This document shows, one piece after another, positions 25,851 through 38,252 of a stretch of 64,000 nt of DNA. Location: contig CM043877.1 of assembly GCA_023846275.1 (NCBI GenBank), forward strand, positions 17,962,607 to 18,026,606. The letters are read 5' to 3'. The stretch's first letter is position 1. Every line of letters starts with the position of its first letter. This stretch comes from Vanilla planifolia. Its lineage: Eukaryota; Streptophyta; Magnoliopsida; Asparagales; Orchidaceae. The translations under genes were made by a program, and so were the position numbers. A model generated the notes under the pieces. It was not told the DNA's origin, made no database searches, and was given only the letters and a program-made list of their open reading frames with translations.

Positions 25851-26249
25851 TAATCTAAGATAGTACCCATAACTATTCTAAATTTTAAAACAAATTGAGA
25901 TTATAATAGCCTCCTTAATTAGCTTTAATAAGTTTTTTTAAAATATTTTTTTATTGGAAACTCAAGATTGTTTTAACTAATTAGTATGCAAAAATCTTGC
26001 CAAAATGATTGTACCCAAACCCCATTTTTGTGAATACCTTTTTCAATGTCTTGGTGAGACGAATTAGTAGGTATGTGATTTGCATTTTTAGGAGGTCATT
26101 TAGATTTCTAGAAAATTTTTAAAGATAAACATATTTTAAAAGGAATTTATTATATGAAATTTGGCAAACACATCCCCTTATGAATTGAGAGGATAAGGTA
26201 CTCCCTATACATTAAAAACTAATTATGACATTTGAGAAGTTAGTAAGTG

Positions 26250-27690
26250 TTATCAAACATAAGAGCACATTGCTCATAAAAGAGGCAAAACATAAAAATT
26301 AAAGTATTCAAGCCAACCCAAACAATTCAATCTACTTTATAATTAAAGACTTTATTATTCTTAAGCTTATTGATTATTATAACAACTTTTTTTAGAAAAT
26401 GTTATTAGGCTTAAAAAATCTTGTCATGTTATAATGTAAGTACATAATAAGATTCATTTAGTTCAACCAACATGTATATCAACCTTGATCAAATGACATG
26501 ACAATCCATTAAAAAAAACCTACTTAATAAGAGGTTACAACATTGGTTTAGTAAAGTTTATAATACCAACTTAATAAAAGCTTACAACAATGGCTTAATA
26601 AAAGCCTAATATCACATCTTAATAAAAGCTAATGAAAGAGTAAGTAAAAGCCCAATAATGGGATAAGTAAACTAAGTAAAATCTCAATACAATAATTTTA
26701 ACCAAATAACAATTAAGAAAGCTACTTGAATTAACAAAAGATATATAATGAAGTTCAAGGCTCATACTAAAGAGAATACAATAGATGTTACCTAAAATAA
26801 CAATGTACAACTCATTTTAAAGAAGAAATGGTATGCTAAGATGAGTGTTCCAAGCTAAATTCCATGTCCTTGCCCTTTGTTATTCTAAAAAATGATAAAT
26901 CCAATCAAGCTTTCTCATAATAGATTTTCTAATCAAGCATTAATCTACTTCATCATGTTTGGATTCCTTTATATACACCTAAGAATGCTCTCAAATGCTG
27001 CAAAAACTCCCTAAAATGGCTATGTCAAAAACCAATCAAACAAATCATTATTCACATCCTAAATTGATCATACTGTACTGTCCAAAGGATCATAAAAATA
27101 TGATGCACTATCGACAGTATCATCTAATCAATAACCAACATCTAACTAGTCTATATCACTTCACAAAAAGGAGCATAATAATATGATGCACACATCATAT
27201 GTTGTGAATGTTGTGACTAAAATAAAACTGTGCAAATCTAAGTTCTAAGTTTTCAAGAAAATGTTATAAGATGCATAATCCTATATTACAATAGATCTTA
27301 TGACAAGCGTATTTCTACTAATTATAAGATATCATAATAATACAAAAGGTATCATATTATCATATTGCAAATATGTCCAGTATATGACCAAGTCCCAAAA
27401 CAAGGCTCTCAAGTAAAATGGTATATTGTAGAAAACTGATATCGCATAATATGACAAAAATCAACATACTCATAGCCTAAGTCCTAAACTCTCACTAAAC
27501 ACAAAAAATTAATCATACTATTATGATGAACATCATCATAATATATGAAGTCCAACAGGTCCTCAATTCACTCATGATAATAGATGATGTACTCATATAA
27601 TACACATGCACTAATTATATACAAAATCTTATAAATCTTATGTAAATAAACTAATAATTCTTTCATGCATTAACTATCTTCAAATAAATA
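26250..27690 (-). repeat. SIRE-like copia LTR, copy 2
   Basis: It shares with 47280-48500 the ordered landmarks ttattg(g/a)ctattat...aacttt, tcatgttataatgtaagta / tcatattgtaatgtaagta, the runs of cttaataaaagcctaa, and the atgatgca...catctaatcaat block. The right part fades after about 27600. Confidence 0.6.
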
Positions 27691-27899
27691 ACTAATAGTT
27701 ATCATGCCCAAAGATTTTATTCATAACTTTGCAAGTCTTTCAAAAATCAACATACATATCTCATTCTCAATTATAAAATACATTAATTTACTAAGTCTAG
27801 ATATTCATTCATACATCAAATATTCTTTAATATTCCTCTCATATACTTTTAATCAATATATAATTCATATTTCTTCTTGTGGATGCTCCCTAGCATTCT

Positions 27900-28800
27900 T
27901 CTTCTAACATTCTTTTTTATGAATTTTTCCATAAATTGAACATGGAAGAGCATCATTTGATTACTCCTTTAAGGATTGATTGTCCAATTCATTGTTACCA
28001 TCTTTGTTGTCATTTATAACTAATTGTTTCCATCATTATTGGACATTACTTAGCAATATGTTCATAATTATTATAAAAAGGCATTTAATAAACATTTTCT
28101 TTCAGTAACTATTACGAAATTTCTCACATATAAATTTTTGTATTTTCCCAATGATTGAAACTCTAGTTTGACCATCTTGATCTTCTTTTGTTTTGATCTA
28201 TACTCCAATATAATCTTTTCTTTTTTTCTTCCTCCTCATAACAGCTACTTTTATCTCTTTATAAGTATGGAATTATATAATGTATCTAAATTTGTCCTTT
28301 ATCCCTTTTCAGAGTATATAGAATTTTTGTTTTTTAATATCATTAGGTTTGGACTATGTGCAACTAGTTTGGATTGTAATTGTTTCAAATCTATGTTGCT
28401 TGGTCATTTTCTATACATCCGTGTCATTTGGCTTTGCTCTTTGACTTTTGTACTATCAGAGCATACCATTTTTGTGACTATTTGGTAAAATTCTTCCCAG
28501 GATATATCTATATTTCAAGGCTATTCTAAACATAGCCTTTGTTGTTTCCTCCACCATTGGCTCACTTCTCCATCAAATATCAAATTTACTAATGAGCAAT
28601 TCTGGTGCTCCTAACATGCCATGTGGTAAAATAACATTTTTACTCAATCTTCATCTTGAAATGGATTAAAAGTCATGAATTGCTTCACTAGATGATTTGA
28701 TTGGCACCATTATAGTTAGTATTTACATCTTGAAATTCACTCTTGTGGAGAGTACATAACTATTATCATTTTTATTTGAGTTCTTCTCCTCTCTAAGAGA
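27900..28800 (-). pseudogene. Ty3/gypsy-type gag remnant
   Basis: On the minus strand broken frames give FDGEVSQWW (family: ...A..WW end of the capsid core) near 28555, then DISWEEFYQIV near 28500. YNNYEHIAK*CP near 28050 resembles a CX2CX4HX4C knuckle that has lost residues. The surroundings are AT-rich with many stops. The element type is inferred from these short matches only, and no protease or RT is recognisable next to it. Confidence 0.5.
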
Positions 28801-30199
28801 TTGGCCTCACACTAGATTATCATTTTTACTTGAAACTTCCTCCACATATTGATTAGATTCTCCAAGCTCTATATTAATTCCATGATTTTCTAACAAATCA
28901 AGGCATTATGCATCACTTTTGCATCATGAAATTTTCTCAAATTATATTAAACAACTCTATAATTTATTTTTCCTTCATTTCATCTCTCTATAAATTTGTT
29001 TTTCATATAGATGATACTATGTGATTCTCATATTTGTGTTATATAATAAATCTATTTTACTCTTTGCCTATATAATTGCTCAATCTGATCTGACATTTTC
29101 TCTTTTTCTCCTACTAATCATATTGGTACATTCCTTTATTTCTAACTATATGATCTTTCATGGTCATTCATACACCTTGTTAGTTTGACCCATTCATTAA
29201 TGCACTAAAGAATCATACAGATATGATTTCTTTTATTCTATTGTATGCTCTTTTTCATCCTACACTTATTTTTTGCTCATACTAAATAGACTATATGATT
29301 CTTCTCAATCTTCTTATCTCATATCATTGTATTATATAACTCCTTATATCACATATTATGATATTTTAATTAATATACTCTTATTATCCAATATGTAAGT
29401 GTAATCCATTCTTTATTTTAACACATGCATATGCTTGTACTATTGATGGTCTTTTTTGTATTTATATGATTCTTATATCCAATGGTTTTACCTATAACAT
29501 ATTTTCTTTACTCATAACATCATATTAAATAATTATGTTGCATCATATGTTATGATAAATCCATATTCACTTAACTTGTTCTTTACTCATCTTATCATAT
29601 TATATGATTCTATATATTATGTTATACAAAATTTTGTTCTGAATAAGTTATAGTTTTTTTTTCTCTAATCATATTATTTGATCTATCTATATGATAATCT
29701 AACTCATATAATATGACATCATAATGTGTTATCGTGTTGTCTTATCTTATATTCTCAACCACTTTGCTACTCCTCTTACTTTATTATATGATGTCTCATA
29801 ACATATGATACAATTCCTTTTATTCTAGTTTTTAGTCTTTTATTTCATATATATCGCACAGTAAGATTATGTAAATTATATTATACAATCTTCCAAACAA
29901 AACTTGAAAATTTTCTATTTAACTTCTAACTCATTTTAAAATGCTTTTTAACCATAAATAAATATAAAAAAATAATCTTAAAAAAGTTCTACAAGTGTGT
30001 TTTCCTCTTCAAACGATTTTCTTATACTCACCACCTAAGTTTTAATTTACATTCTTGTTTCACACCTACGTTGTATCATGTCTTCCTTGAATAATTTTCA
30101 TTAGTTTTGTAATTAGTGTTTATGTCAAATGTCCTTCATAAAGCTTTAATTTCTCTGATATCACTCATGCAGTTCTTTAATTTTGGTAAAACATCATCT
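28801..30199. other. Degenerate TE-derived sequence, no gene
   Basis: AT-rich with many tatgat/catat tracts and no recognisable domain on either strand. It continues without loss on the far side of the solo LTR at 33128, showing it was one sequence before that insertion. Confidence 0.5.
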
Positions 30200-33127
30200 A
30201 TTTCTGTTACACCCCATTTTTTCCTAGGCTGATTTTTGGCATACATTTTTTTTTTTTTTACATATAGACAGCTCAGATCGTCCCATACCAACCTGAGTAG
30301 CCTACGAAAAACATAGGATATAACACATCATTACACACCTACTTTCCTTAACAATGTGGATCCCATCTCCCGGGTACACCGTCAAATCAGGATTCATGAC
30401 TCCTGAATTAACTGATGAACTCGCGCAATGTTACTCCTACTAGACCCAATACTCCTAACCCATACCAGTAGGAGAACCGGTCTAATAGAAGTCTGAACCC
30501 CCACGGTTAAGTTCCATAGTCATGTAATGACCTCACCATCAAAATAAAATACATAACATCCTTAGATAAATTATGGCACTCCACACACTATATCACCAAG
30601 ACAATAAAGTAAAACAGTGAATGGAAACTACATCACAAGAATAAGATCCAAGTCCAACAAATACAATATCATCCAACTAGATACATAAGTCAGAATCACC
30701 CTCACATAATACAAGACAAAAATAACAGTCTCACTGAATACATCCAACAGCAACAATCAACTAACCAGAATGTCTCAGAAAATCACAGATCAGATCTCCT
30801 CCACTAGCCTACTGATCACGATCCCACCTAAAACTGGGTGGCGTCAAGTCTGCCGAGCCACTGGAAAAATATAGATAAAAAGGAATGAGCTACGCCCAGT
30901 AGGAAAGACAGCTAGTAAAAACTCACATGCAAGAGAAGGATAATAGCAAAAGTATAGGAATACAGCATAACAATATAGGGTGGAAAGGCACTCTCAGTCC
31001 CAGACTCCGACCAACCACAGTCACCCCAGTCACACCAGAGTAGCTCTCCTCTGGGCTTCCAGGTAGCATGCCAGTGGGATCGCCCATCTTGAAACATGCA
31101 CGGTGCTTAGGCAAAGCATGCCAGTGGGATTGCCCATCTCGAAACACGCATCATAACGCCTAGCACCCGACACCTCAGCATCTATATAGCATGCCAGTGG
31201 GATTCGCCCACTCGAAACACGCATGGCGCCTAGGCAAAGCATGCCAGTGGGATTCGCCCACTCGAAACACGCATCACAACCTAGCTTGGGGTTCCAGGTA
31301 GCATGCCAGTGGGATTCGCCCACTCGAAACACGCATGGCGCCTACTAGTCACATGTACACTGTGGAAGCTAAGTCTGAACCGCACAGTTACCTACCACAA
31401 CTACCCTAAAACATCATATAGGGTCTATAGTAGTCCGGTCCAATATGCCAACACTGAGTAAACTGACTCAAACCATGCCATTGCCATCCAAGCAACACAA
31501 ACTGTACCAAAATTCTGACTATTCTGGTAGCACTTACCCAAATGTCACACTTCCTTCCAACTAATCTAGCTGCACTGAATTTATGGATAATTTCCAACAG
31601 TCAATTTCAACTTGGCTACGTGATTTCCAAAAATCACCTTTTTCTCGCTTCAGGAAATTTTTAAATTCCAATTTCAATTTCTGCCCTTTATCCATTTTCC
31701 GAAATTCGGAATAAATTTCCGAATAAAATTTAAATTCCACATATATCCTTTTTCCAAAAATTCGGATTAATTTCCGAAATTAAATTTTAAATTCCATATA
31801 TTTCCCGAAAATTCGGATTAATTTCCGAATTAAATCTTTTCCTCAGCCCGTTCGTTCGCCCGAATCCCGCTGAATCGAGGACCCACCGGCCGAATATTTA
31901 ATCCAATTTCCAGCCGACGTTTAGCATTTAATTATTAATAAATATTGAATAATTACAATTACTTAATTAACTAAACCGAAATTAATCTAATCCATCTCCT
32001 TCCTCCGCCCGGCGCCCGCGAAACCCTAGCCGACGATTCCTCCGGAAAATTTCGTTTTCCCCGTCGATTTCCGGCGACCGAGATCAAAGAGAAGTAAAAT
32101 CCGATGTTCGTACTATCCTAATTTGTCAATAATGTCACTAATTTCTAAGATTCAAATCAAAATTTCCGCCGAAGTTTCATCCAATCCTCATTTTAACAAT
32201 TCTATGAAATTAAACAAATTTCAGCATTTGATACTATCTTAACATGATTAAGCACATAATCGAATCAACAATTGCTCGGTAAAATTTCCAAATTCGGCGG
32301 GTGTAATTTTTCCGAAAACCCTAAAATGCTAAAATCAATAATTTGCATTAATAAATTTCAAAAAAAACCACAATTCGTATGCTCCGGTAGCTAATTGCAA
32401 AATAATCCATATTTTTAATTTGCCAATTTAACTAATTTAAACTGAAATTTCCTACCTTTCTTCTCCGGCGACGGTGAAGCTCGCACGCGACCAACCGCTG
32501 CTCCTCGCCGAACGAAACCGGTACCAATCGATTCTCCTCGGTCCCGCGAACCTCCAGGTACAAAAAGCCCCTTGAAAGGCTGCCGGAAAATATCGCCGTT
32601 CGCCGCGAAAGCTTCGTCTCCGGCCGTTCGAAACCCTAACCCTAACAGTCGAACAGTTCGGGTTAAATACCCCGCTTTAAACCGGTATTAACCCGTTAAG
32701 AACCCATTAAGTGCCGGTTGACTTTCTAATAACGCCGCTTAACCCCGATCAACCGGTTAATCTCCACCGCTGATCTCGTCCGTCCGATCCGCTTATCCGC
32801 GGCTTATCCAAACGCAGGCGCAAACGCACTCGGCGAACCGCCCCCCGCCTTCGCTGAACCGCTCCGGTCCGGTTCATGCGCGGTAAAAACCAATTTCCGG
32901 TTTAATGGACCGATTTAAATAGATTTTCGAATTTCCAAAAATCCAATTAAATAGGGAAAATTACTTAAAAATTCCTCGGTGCTCCGAAAAATCCCCAGAA
33001 AATTTCAGAAATTCCAATAGCCTCCAATTGAGCTCCTGGCTCAACCTACTGTCGATCTGAAATCATCCCAGCCAATTCGAATTATTGAAGATTAAACCTA
33101 TAATATTTTACCGGGTATAACAATTTC
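30200..33127 (+). mobile_element. Solo LTR (2918 bp) with 5-bp target duplication
   Basis: The LTR runs 30205-33122, from TGTTACACCCC to GGGTATAACA, giving TG...CA ends with the short inverted terminus TGTTA/TAACA. Direct repeats ATTTC flank it at 30200-30204 and 33123-33127. It is GC-rich compared with its surroundings, has no long frame, no PBS or PPT, and ends where it should. The length and TGTTACACCC start fit the long-LTR Del/Tekay chromoviruses (inference). It could also be a non-coding element, but no second LTR is present. The strand is a guess. Confidence 0.88.
31065..31345 (+). repeat. Five-copy GC-rich repeat inside the solo LTR
   Basis: The unit agcatgccagtgggattcgc plus cactcgaaacacgcat occurs five times, beginning at 31066, 31116, 31189, 31239 and 31301. 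The first two copies have lost a few bases. Spacings alternate about 50 and 62-73 bp because a (gg)cgcctaggcaa or longer linker separates them. Frames across it (30912-31332) are repeat artefacts. Confidence 0.9.
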
Positions 33128-34568
33128 ATTCTCCTTTCACTTTACATTTTGAAAACATACAAAATTCTTTCTTTTGCTTTATGTACAAAAACATAACTAA
33201 AGTAAACCTTTAACATTTCAAATAAAATAACTAAAGTATCTTTCACCATCACATGGAAACATAAAGATTTTATCATTTATTTTAAAGGCATATGAATAGA
33301 CAATATCAACTATTATAAACATTTACAAATCATTTTTTCTTAAATAAATTAAATATAGAAATTAGAAATCTAATGATAATTACAACATCTTCTAAAACAT
33401 CATTTGACTGAATATTTCACTTTTAAATCTCTCAAAAGAACTCTTTATGTCATGACTAGCTTATTATTTGTACTTATTCATTGACTTTTCACATGTTCAA
33501 CCCTTCAAATATCTCCAAAAGTTGTGTACCCTAATGTGGATTTTTTTCACTTCTAAACTTTCATTTACAAAGGCGTACTATTGATTGAACTCATCCATAT
33601 GTAAGTTTTCTTGGCCATCTATTGTTTCAAATTTTAGGTTTTATTTAGTTTTTACAAATCACATAACTATGATTAGAGTATTTACATTATATGCTTCTCA
33701 ATCCTATATAAATTTGTCTTCATTTTATTTTATTATATTATTATGATCATATTGTTGTATTGTAGTTTTCTATAACCTATAATTGATGATAGTCCATGGT
33801 ATTATTTCTTAATTGTATTGATACGATTATTATATCATATTGTATAATCATTCTATGTTATCTTTTCTTGCATTGCTTTTACACTAAGTCTTTTCTAATT
33901 ATGTAAATATAGGATACAATATACTTAAGTCATATTGTACCTTCCAAACTATATAAATTCCCTTCTTACACATGGTCACACTTATACATTTGTCCTATTG
34001 TACCAATATTACTAATGTTGGACTCTACACTCTATCATACTTATATATTCATGTCTTTCATATGATATGATTTTATCTTGTCTACTAATTATTTTGCCTT
34101 TATGTATTAAAGGTCTAGCATGATATTATGATTATCTTGTATGATCCTAGGCCCATCTTTGTGCTTATTATGTGTTCTTCCTCTCACTTACACAATCTAC
34201 CATATGATACTCATATAGTATGATCAATCACTTAACACCTTTCAGATGACTCCAAGTCATAATATATTATGCACCATTGTAATACATTATCATAATTATA
34301 ATTGTATAATACAATCTCATATAACCAATCTATGCACTTAATAGATTCTCTTGCACAATCGTTCATATTATATTACGTTATCATAAAATATAATATATTA
34401 AAATCATAAAAAAGTATTAAAAATTCTAAAATCATTTATAAAATTTTAGAAAATATATCTAAATCATAATTATTATTTGTAACTTCTCTCTCCTTAAAAT
34501 CATCAATCATTTCTCTAATACCATCCATGATTAGAATTTATTAAAATTTTTTGCTCTTATTACTGGGA
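33128..34568. other. Degenerate TE-derived sequence, no gene
   Basis: Continuation of 28801-30199 beyond the solo LTR. On the minus strand a TGGTATTAGAGAAA stretch near 34517-34530 resembles a decayed PBS lying after the LTR end at 34569. No domain is readable. Confidence 0.4.
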
Positions 34569-35900
34569 TGTTATAGAAGTGGCTCCAATACTCCTTTAAA
34601 AGTTTATGTCAAAAAGTATTTAAACTAGTCATTACTCACATCCTCAATTTATTATGCTTTACATTCCAATGAATGCTATTAGTATGATGCACCACTGTAG
34701 TATCATCCAATCAATTGCTATTATCTGACTAGTTAATTTTCACTATATAATATGGATTATACAAAAGCCATGTAGACATAATACTATACAATTATAACAA
34801 AACTACACAAGTCTAAATTCTATGCTCTTGTGAAAATGTTGTACAATACATGATTATATGATAAGATGGGTCCTATGACAAGCTCATTTCTACTACTCAA
34901 AAGGTATTAGATTAGTACAATAAGGGTATCATATTATTAGAATACAAATATACCTATTATATAACAAAGTCTCAAAAATAGGCTCTCAATTTAAATGGTG
35001 TTATACTTGTATAAAACTAATACTATACCTTATGATTGAAATTGGCATGCTCATAGCCTACACCCTAACCTCTCCTAACCTCCTGCTAAATAGATAAATT
35101 AATCATATTATTGGTTTGAACATCATCATACTAGACAAAGCCCAACTCCGTACATCACTCAAGATAAAGGGTGGCATACTTACGTGATATGATGACTATA
35201 CATCAAATTTCAATTTCTCTCATAGCTTAGTCCAATCCCTTCCTTAATTATTTTAATAAAAAAATTGCATTAATATGAAAAGAAATATTTTATTACATGA
35301 AAATCAAGAAAACTAAATATCAAATCTCAAGTAGATGATCAATATGCTATGTAATAAGAATGTTGTACTGGTACAAAAAGTGTAAAATAGTTGTATTACT
35401 TAGGATAGCCTTTGCTCAAAGCTTTGTCTAATATAATTATTAATTGATCATACTATATGACAAGTTCATTATAAAAAGATGATTAGTTCAGTTAATATAA
35501 ATCCCACTCAATTCAATCTCTTTATAAAGCTAACTTGATTTAACCTTAACCCAAGATGCAATTCATTATGAATATAATATTCTAAGTAGATAATATATAT
35601 AAAATAAGATAAAATACATATCTTAAGTAAATCTTAAGCACCTAAATTATCATAGAGTTTGACATGGTAATTACTAAAATAAGTAGATTTGAGCTTGTGT
35701 TTCTTTTAGTACTAATTATGATCAATACCAAAACACCTCCATTAAGCTTCTAAAGACACATGATCAAGCTCATCACATGATCAGCCTAATTACTCTTAAG
35801 ATGTATGATCTAAAATTAACACATAGGTAAAGTATTAGTTAATATAATACAATAATTTTATTATTATCAAATAAGTAATGTAATGACTAAATTGTATAAT
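34569..35900 (-). repeat. SIRE-like copia LTR, copy 3
   Basis: It aligns with 47880-49245, ending (plus-strand direction) at tttattattatcaaataag taatgtaatgactaaattgtataat, the same terminus as 49200-49245. On the minus strand it is preceded by a purine tract at 35902-35914, so it is the 3' LTR of a minus-strand element whose gag remnant is at 36560-37280. Confidence 0.65.
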
Positions 35901-35901
35901 A

Positions 35902-35914
35902 ATCTCTCCCTTTT
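35902..35914 (-). other. Polypurine tract
   Basis: The minus strand reads AAAAGGGAGAGAT directly before the LTR start (TATTATACAATTTAGTC). Copia elements of the SIRE type usually carry a GGGGGAGAT-like tract there. Confidence 0.6.
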
Positions 35915-36559
35915 AATAATGACAAAATCATTAAGCAAATATAAAAATAAAAAGATATTAAATCATGCAAGAATACAAATGCTTTCGCTACATTAATGCC
36001 CTCCTCAATGTATGTAATTTAAATACAACAAATAAGGAATAGAAATGCTATGAATACTTGTCATTTACCACTTTTCTCACCCCTTTTTATCATTCATCAA
36101 AATATTAAACAAAATTAAAGGCAAGCAAACAAAGGTTGTACATAATTATGCACATGTTTAAAATGTGAACAACAAAAGATTAAGTATTCATAATAATCAT
36201 TAAAACCTAGTCAAAGAACATGTACTTGTTAAAGAATAAACTAAATAAGTAATTACTAGAATAAAATTTTTAGGGGTTTATTTTCTTTTCTCCTACTAAA
36301 TTGATACATATAAAACTTGTATTAAGAACAAGAAAATGAGCATGAAAAAGAATTAAAACAAATATACATGTTGATAATTAAACAAAACAATAATGCATCC
36401 AAGAAATTCCCTCCCTTCCTAATTAAAGGAAGCATGCACAAAGAGAAACAAATTAAGAAAAAAAATTTGCAACCCAAATAATTTTTGGCTGGACCAATCT
36501 ATAATCAAGTGATAAAACAACTCTAAGAACGTTCATACTTTTCTTTTTTTTCCCAAATT

Positions 36560-37280
36560 TAACTAGGGTACCCAGATATCACATTACCTTTACTCTTGAA
36601 AATTTTAAAAATATGATCTTTCTTCAAACAACAATTGCAAGTGATGGAGAATAATAGAAATTTTTAAAATGCACAACAAAAGTATTCTTGATACAAGATT
36701 CCTATGCATATGATACAATGATGCATAATTAAAACGTAAATTTTTAAATTGATCAAGCAAAACTTTATTCTTTACATACTCACCAACACATTTTTCATAT
36801 TTAAATTTAGAATTTTTCAAATCAAGCAAATATTTTCAAACTTCTTATTCAATACATTACAAAGAACTAAACATTTCTTATGCTCTTTCTTCAAACTTTA
36901 GGTTTCAATGCAAGTGATTCAAAATCATTGATTATCTCAAAAAAATTATCTTCTAATTCTTTTGTGGAAACTTTTCTTACCTTATCTTTCTCACTATCAG
37001 ATGAGTCGTCATGGTGATGTGTCATGGGACAAAAAACTTTATTATCTTCTTTGTTCTATTTGCTTCTTGAGGGCGATGATGAGTCAAAAAATTAGGCTCC
37101 TTCCTCATCTTCTTCTTCTCATTGTTCTCTTGTTTATTCTTTTTATTCTTCTCCTTCTTCAACATAAGATATTGGGTGTGAAGTTGTCTTGAATCCTTAT
37201 ATTTATGACAATGAATGATGCAGAACAAATTTAGATATCTAACAAGGTATAATTTGAAGAATAAAATATTAGAGATATTC
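36560..37280 (-). pseudogene. SIRE-like copia gag C-terminal remnant
   Basis: The minus strand shows a knuckle-like CHKYKDSRQLHTQY followed by a lysine-rich run, where CX2CX4HX4C is expected: two Cys are replaced by Tyr and the His position is lost. In another frame DDSSDSEKDK follows, then the gag tail MLDLKNSKFKYEKCVGEYVK...LVSRILLL (36829-36605), typical of the coiled region after the knuckle in SIRE gag. Protease, integrase and RT are missing: about 650 bp of AT-rich sequence separates it from the PPT and 3' LTR. Confidence 0.65.
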
Positions 37281-38252
37281 AATAAATTTTTAGAGATTAT
37301 GAAAAGAAAATGTACATTAATTAAGGTTATATGACATCTATGATATTTTAGAAGTACTTAAAGATTAGTATTTTAAAGTTATAATATGAATTATTAAGTT
37401 GAGTAGCTATTAATATATTAAATATTAAGTATAAAATCATATAAAATAGTTTTTTCATATTAATTCTATACATATAAAATAAAAAATTTAGGACAAATTC
37501 TATGTGGAATACTTTAATAGAAAATAACAACTCTAACTTTAGATTATTACTTAAGAAATAAAAATGGTTAAAAGGGTGCACCTTTTTTACGATGATATGG
37601 GTGTTGGTGAAAGCAAAACTTTGCTTGGTTACCTGCTCTCTTAGTGAAAGGTCACTCATCTTCAATCCTTATCTCTCGTAAGTGATTTAGTTATTGGCTC
37701 TTCCTATAAAAGGTTTCTCATCCTCAATCCTTATCTCTCACAAGGAAAGTTAAAATCTTTCTAACTAGAGTTGGATACATACACTTTATTCACAAAGATA
37801 AAAATTCAAAAATAAAAAAAATATATTTCATAATTTTTTTCTTTACTTATAACCTAGTGAGTATACCTATTTATAGAAACTTTATGGATATAATAATAAT
37901 TGGCTAACCTCAAAATATAAAAAGATATTTAAAATATTAAATAACATATTTTTGAATTCTAAAAGAGAATTTAGAATTCTAAAATTCAACATAGATTTAA
38001 AAGAAATATTATGAGTAAAAATTAACTTAAAAAGCTTTAAAATTAGTTACATTAGTAGTTTCCAGATAGTGTGTTTTAGGCATTGCTGACAGCGAGTGCG
38101 AAATAGCAAGCAGCAAAATGGAGGGGAACGATCGGTGTTGCATGGGCAAAAGACTCAATACATCTTATTTGGTCATTAGTTAAGCACATCTCAGACAACA
38201 TAGTGCTGGTTAGCCTGGGATGATGGTCGGTATAGGTCTATATAAGTCAAAG
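37200..38252 (-). repeat. Family G LTR, copy a
   Basis: It matches 43560-44170 and 20860-21460: taagtataaaatcatataaaatag, gatgatatgggtgttggtgaaagc, tccttatctctcacaagg and the agtgtgttttaggc stretch. It is interrupted at its far side by the solo LTR at 38253 and resumes at 40417, as shown by comparison with 21430-21500. Confidence 0.65.

Noticed and set aside
28168..28488. 106-codon plus-strand frame
   Set aside because: It is opposite the better-supported minus-strand gypsy gag remnant and looks like hydrophobic AT-rich noise.
30912..31332. Three minus-strand frames with repeated SHWHA / GESHWHATW-like motifs
   Set aside because: They only translate the five-copy GC-rich LTR repeat in different frames; no start context or homology.
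31065..31345. Possible CRISPR-like array
   Set aside because: Regular repeats with spacers, but spacers are related linkers (cgcctaggcaa), the host is a plant, and the array is inside an LTR.
32633..32646. ccctaaccctaac, telomere-like
   Set aside because: Only about two units inside a solo LTR; far too short to be an interstitial telomere.
37348..37665. 105-codon minus-strand frame
   Set aside because: Low-complexity AT-rich translation within the family G LTR, with no domain and no conservation of the frame in the other LTR copies.
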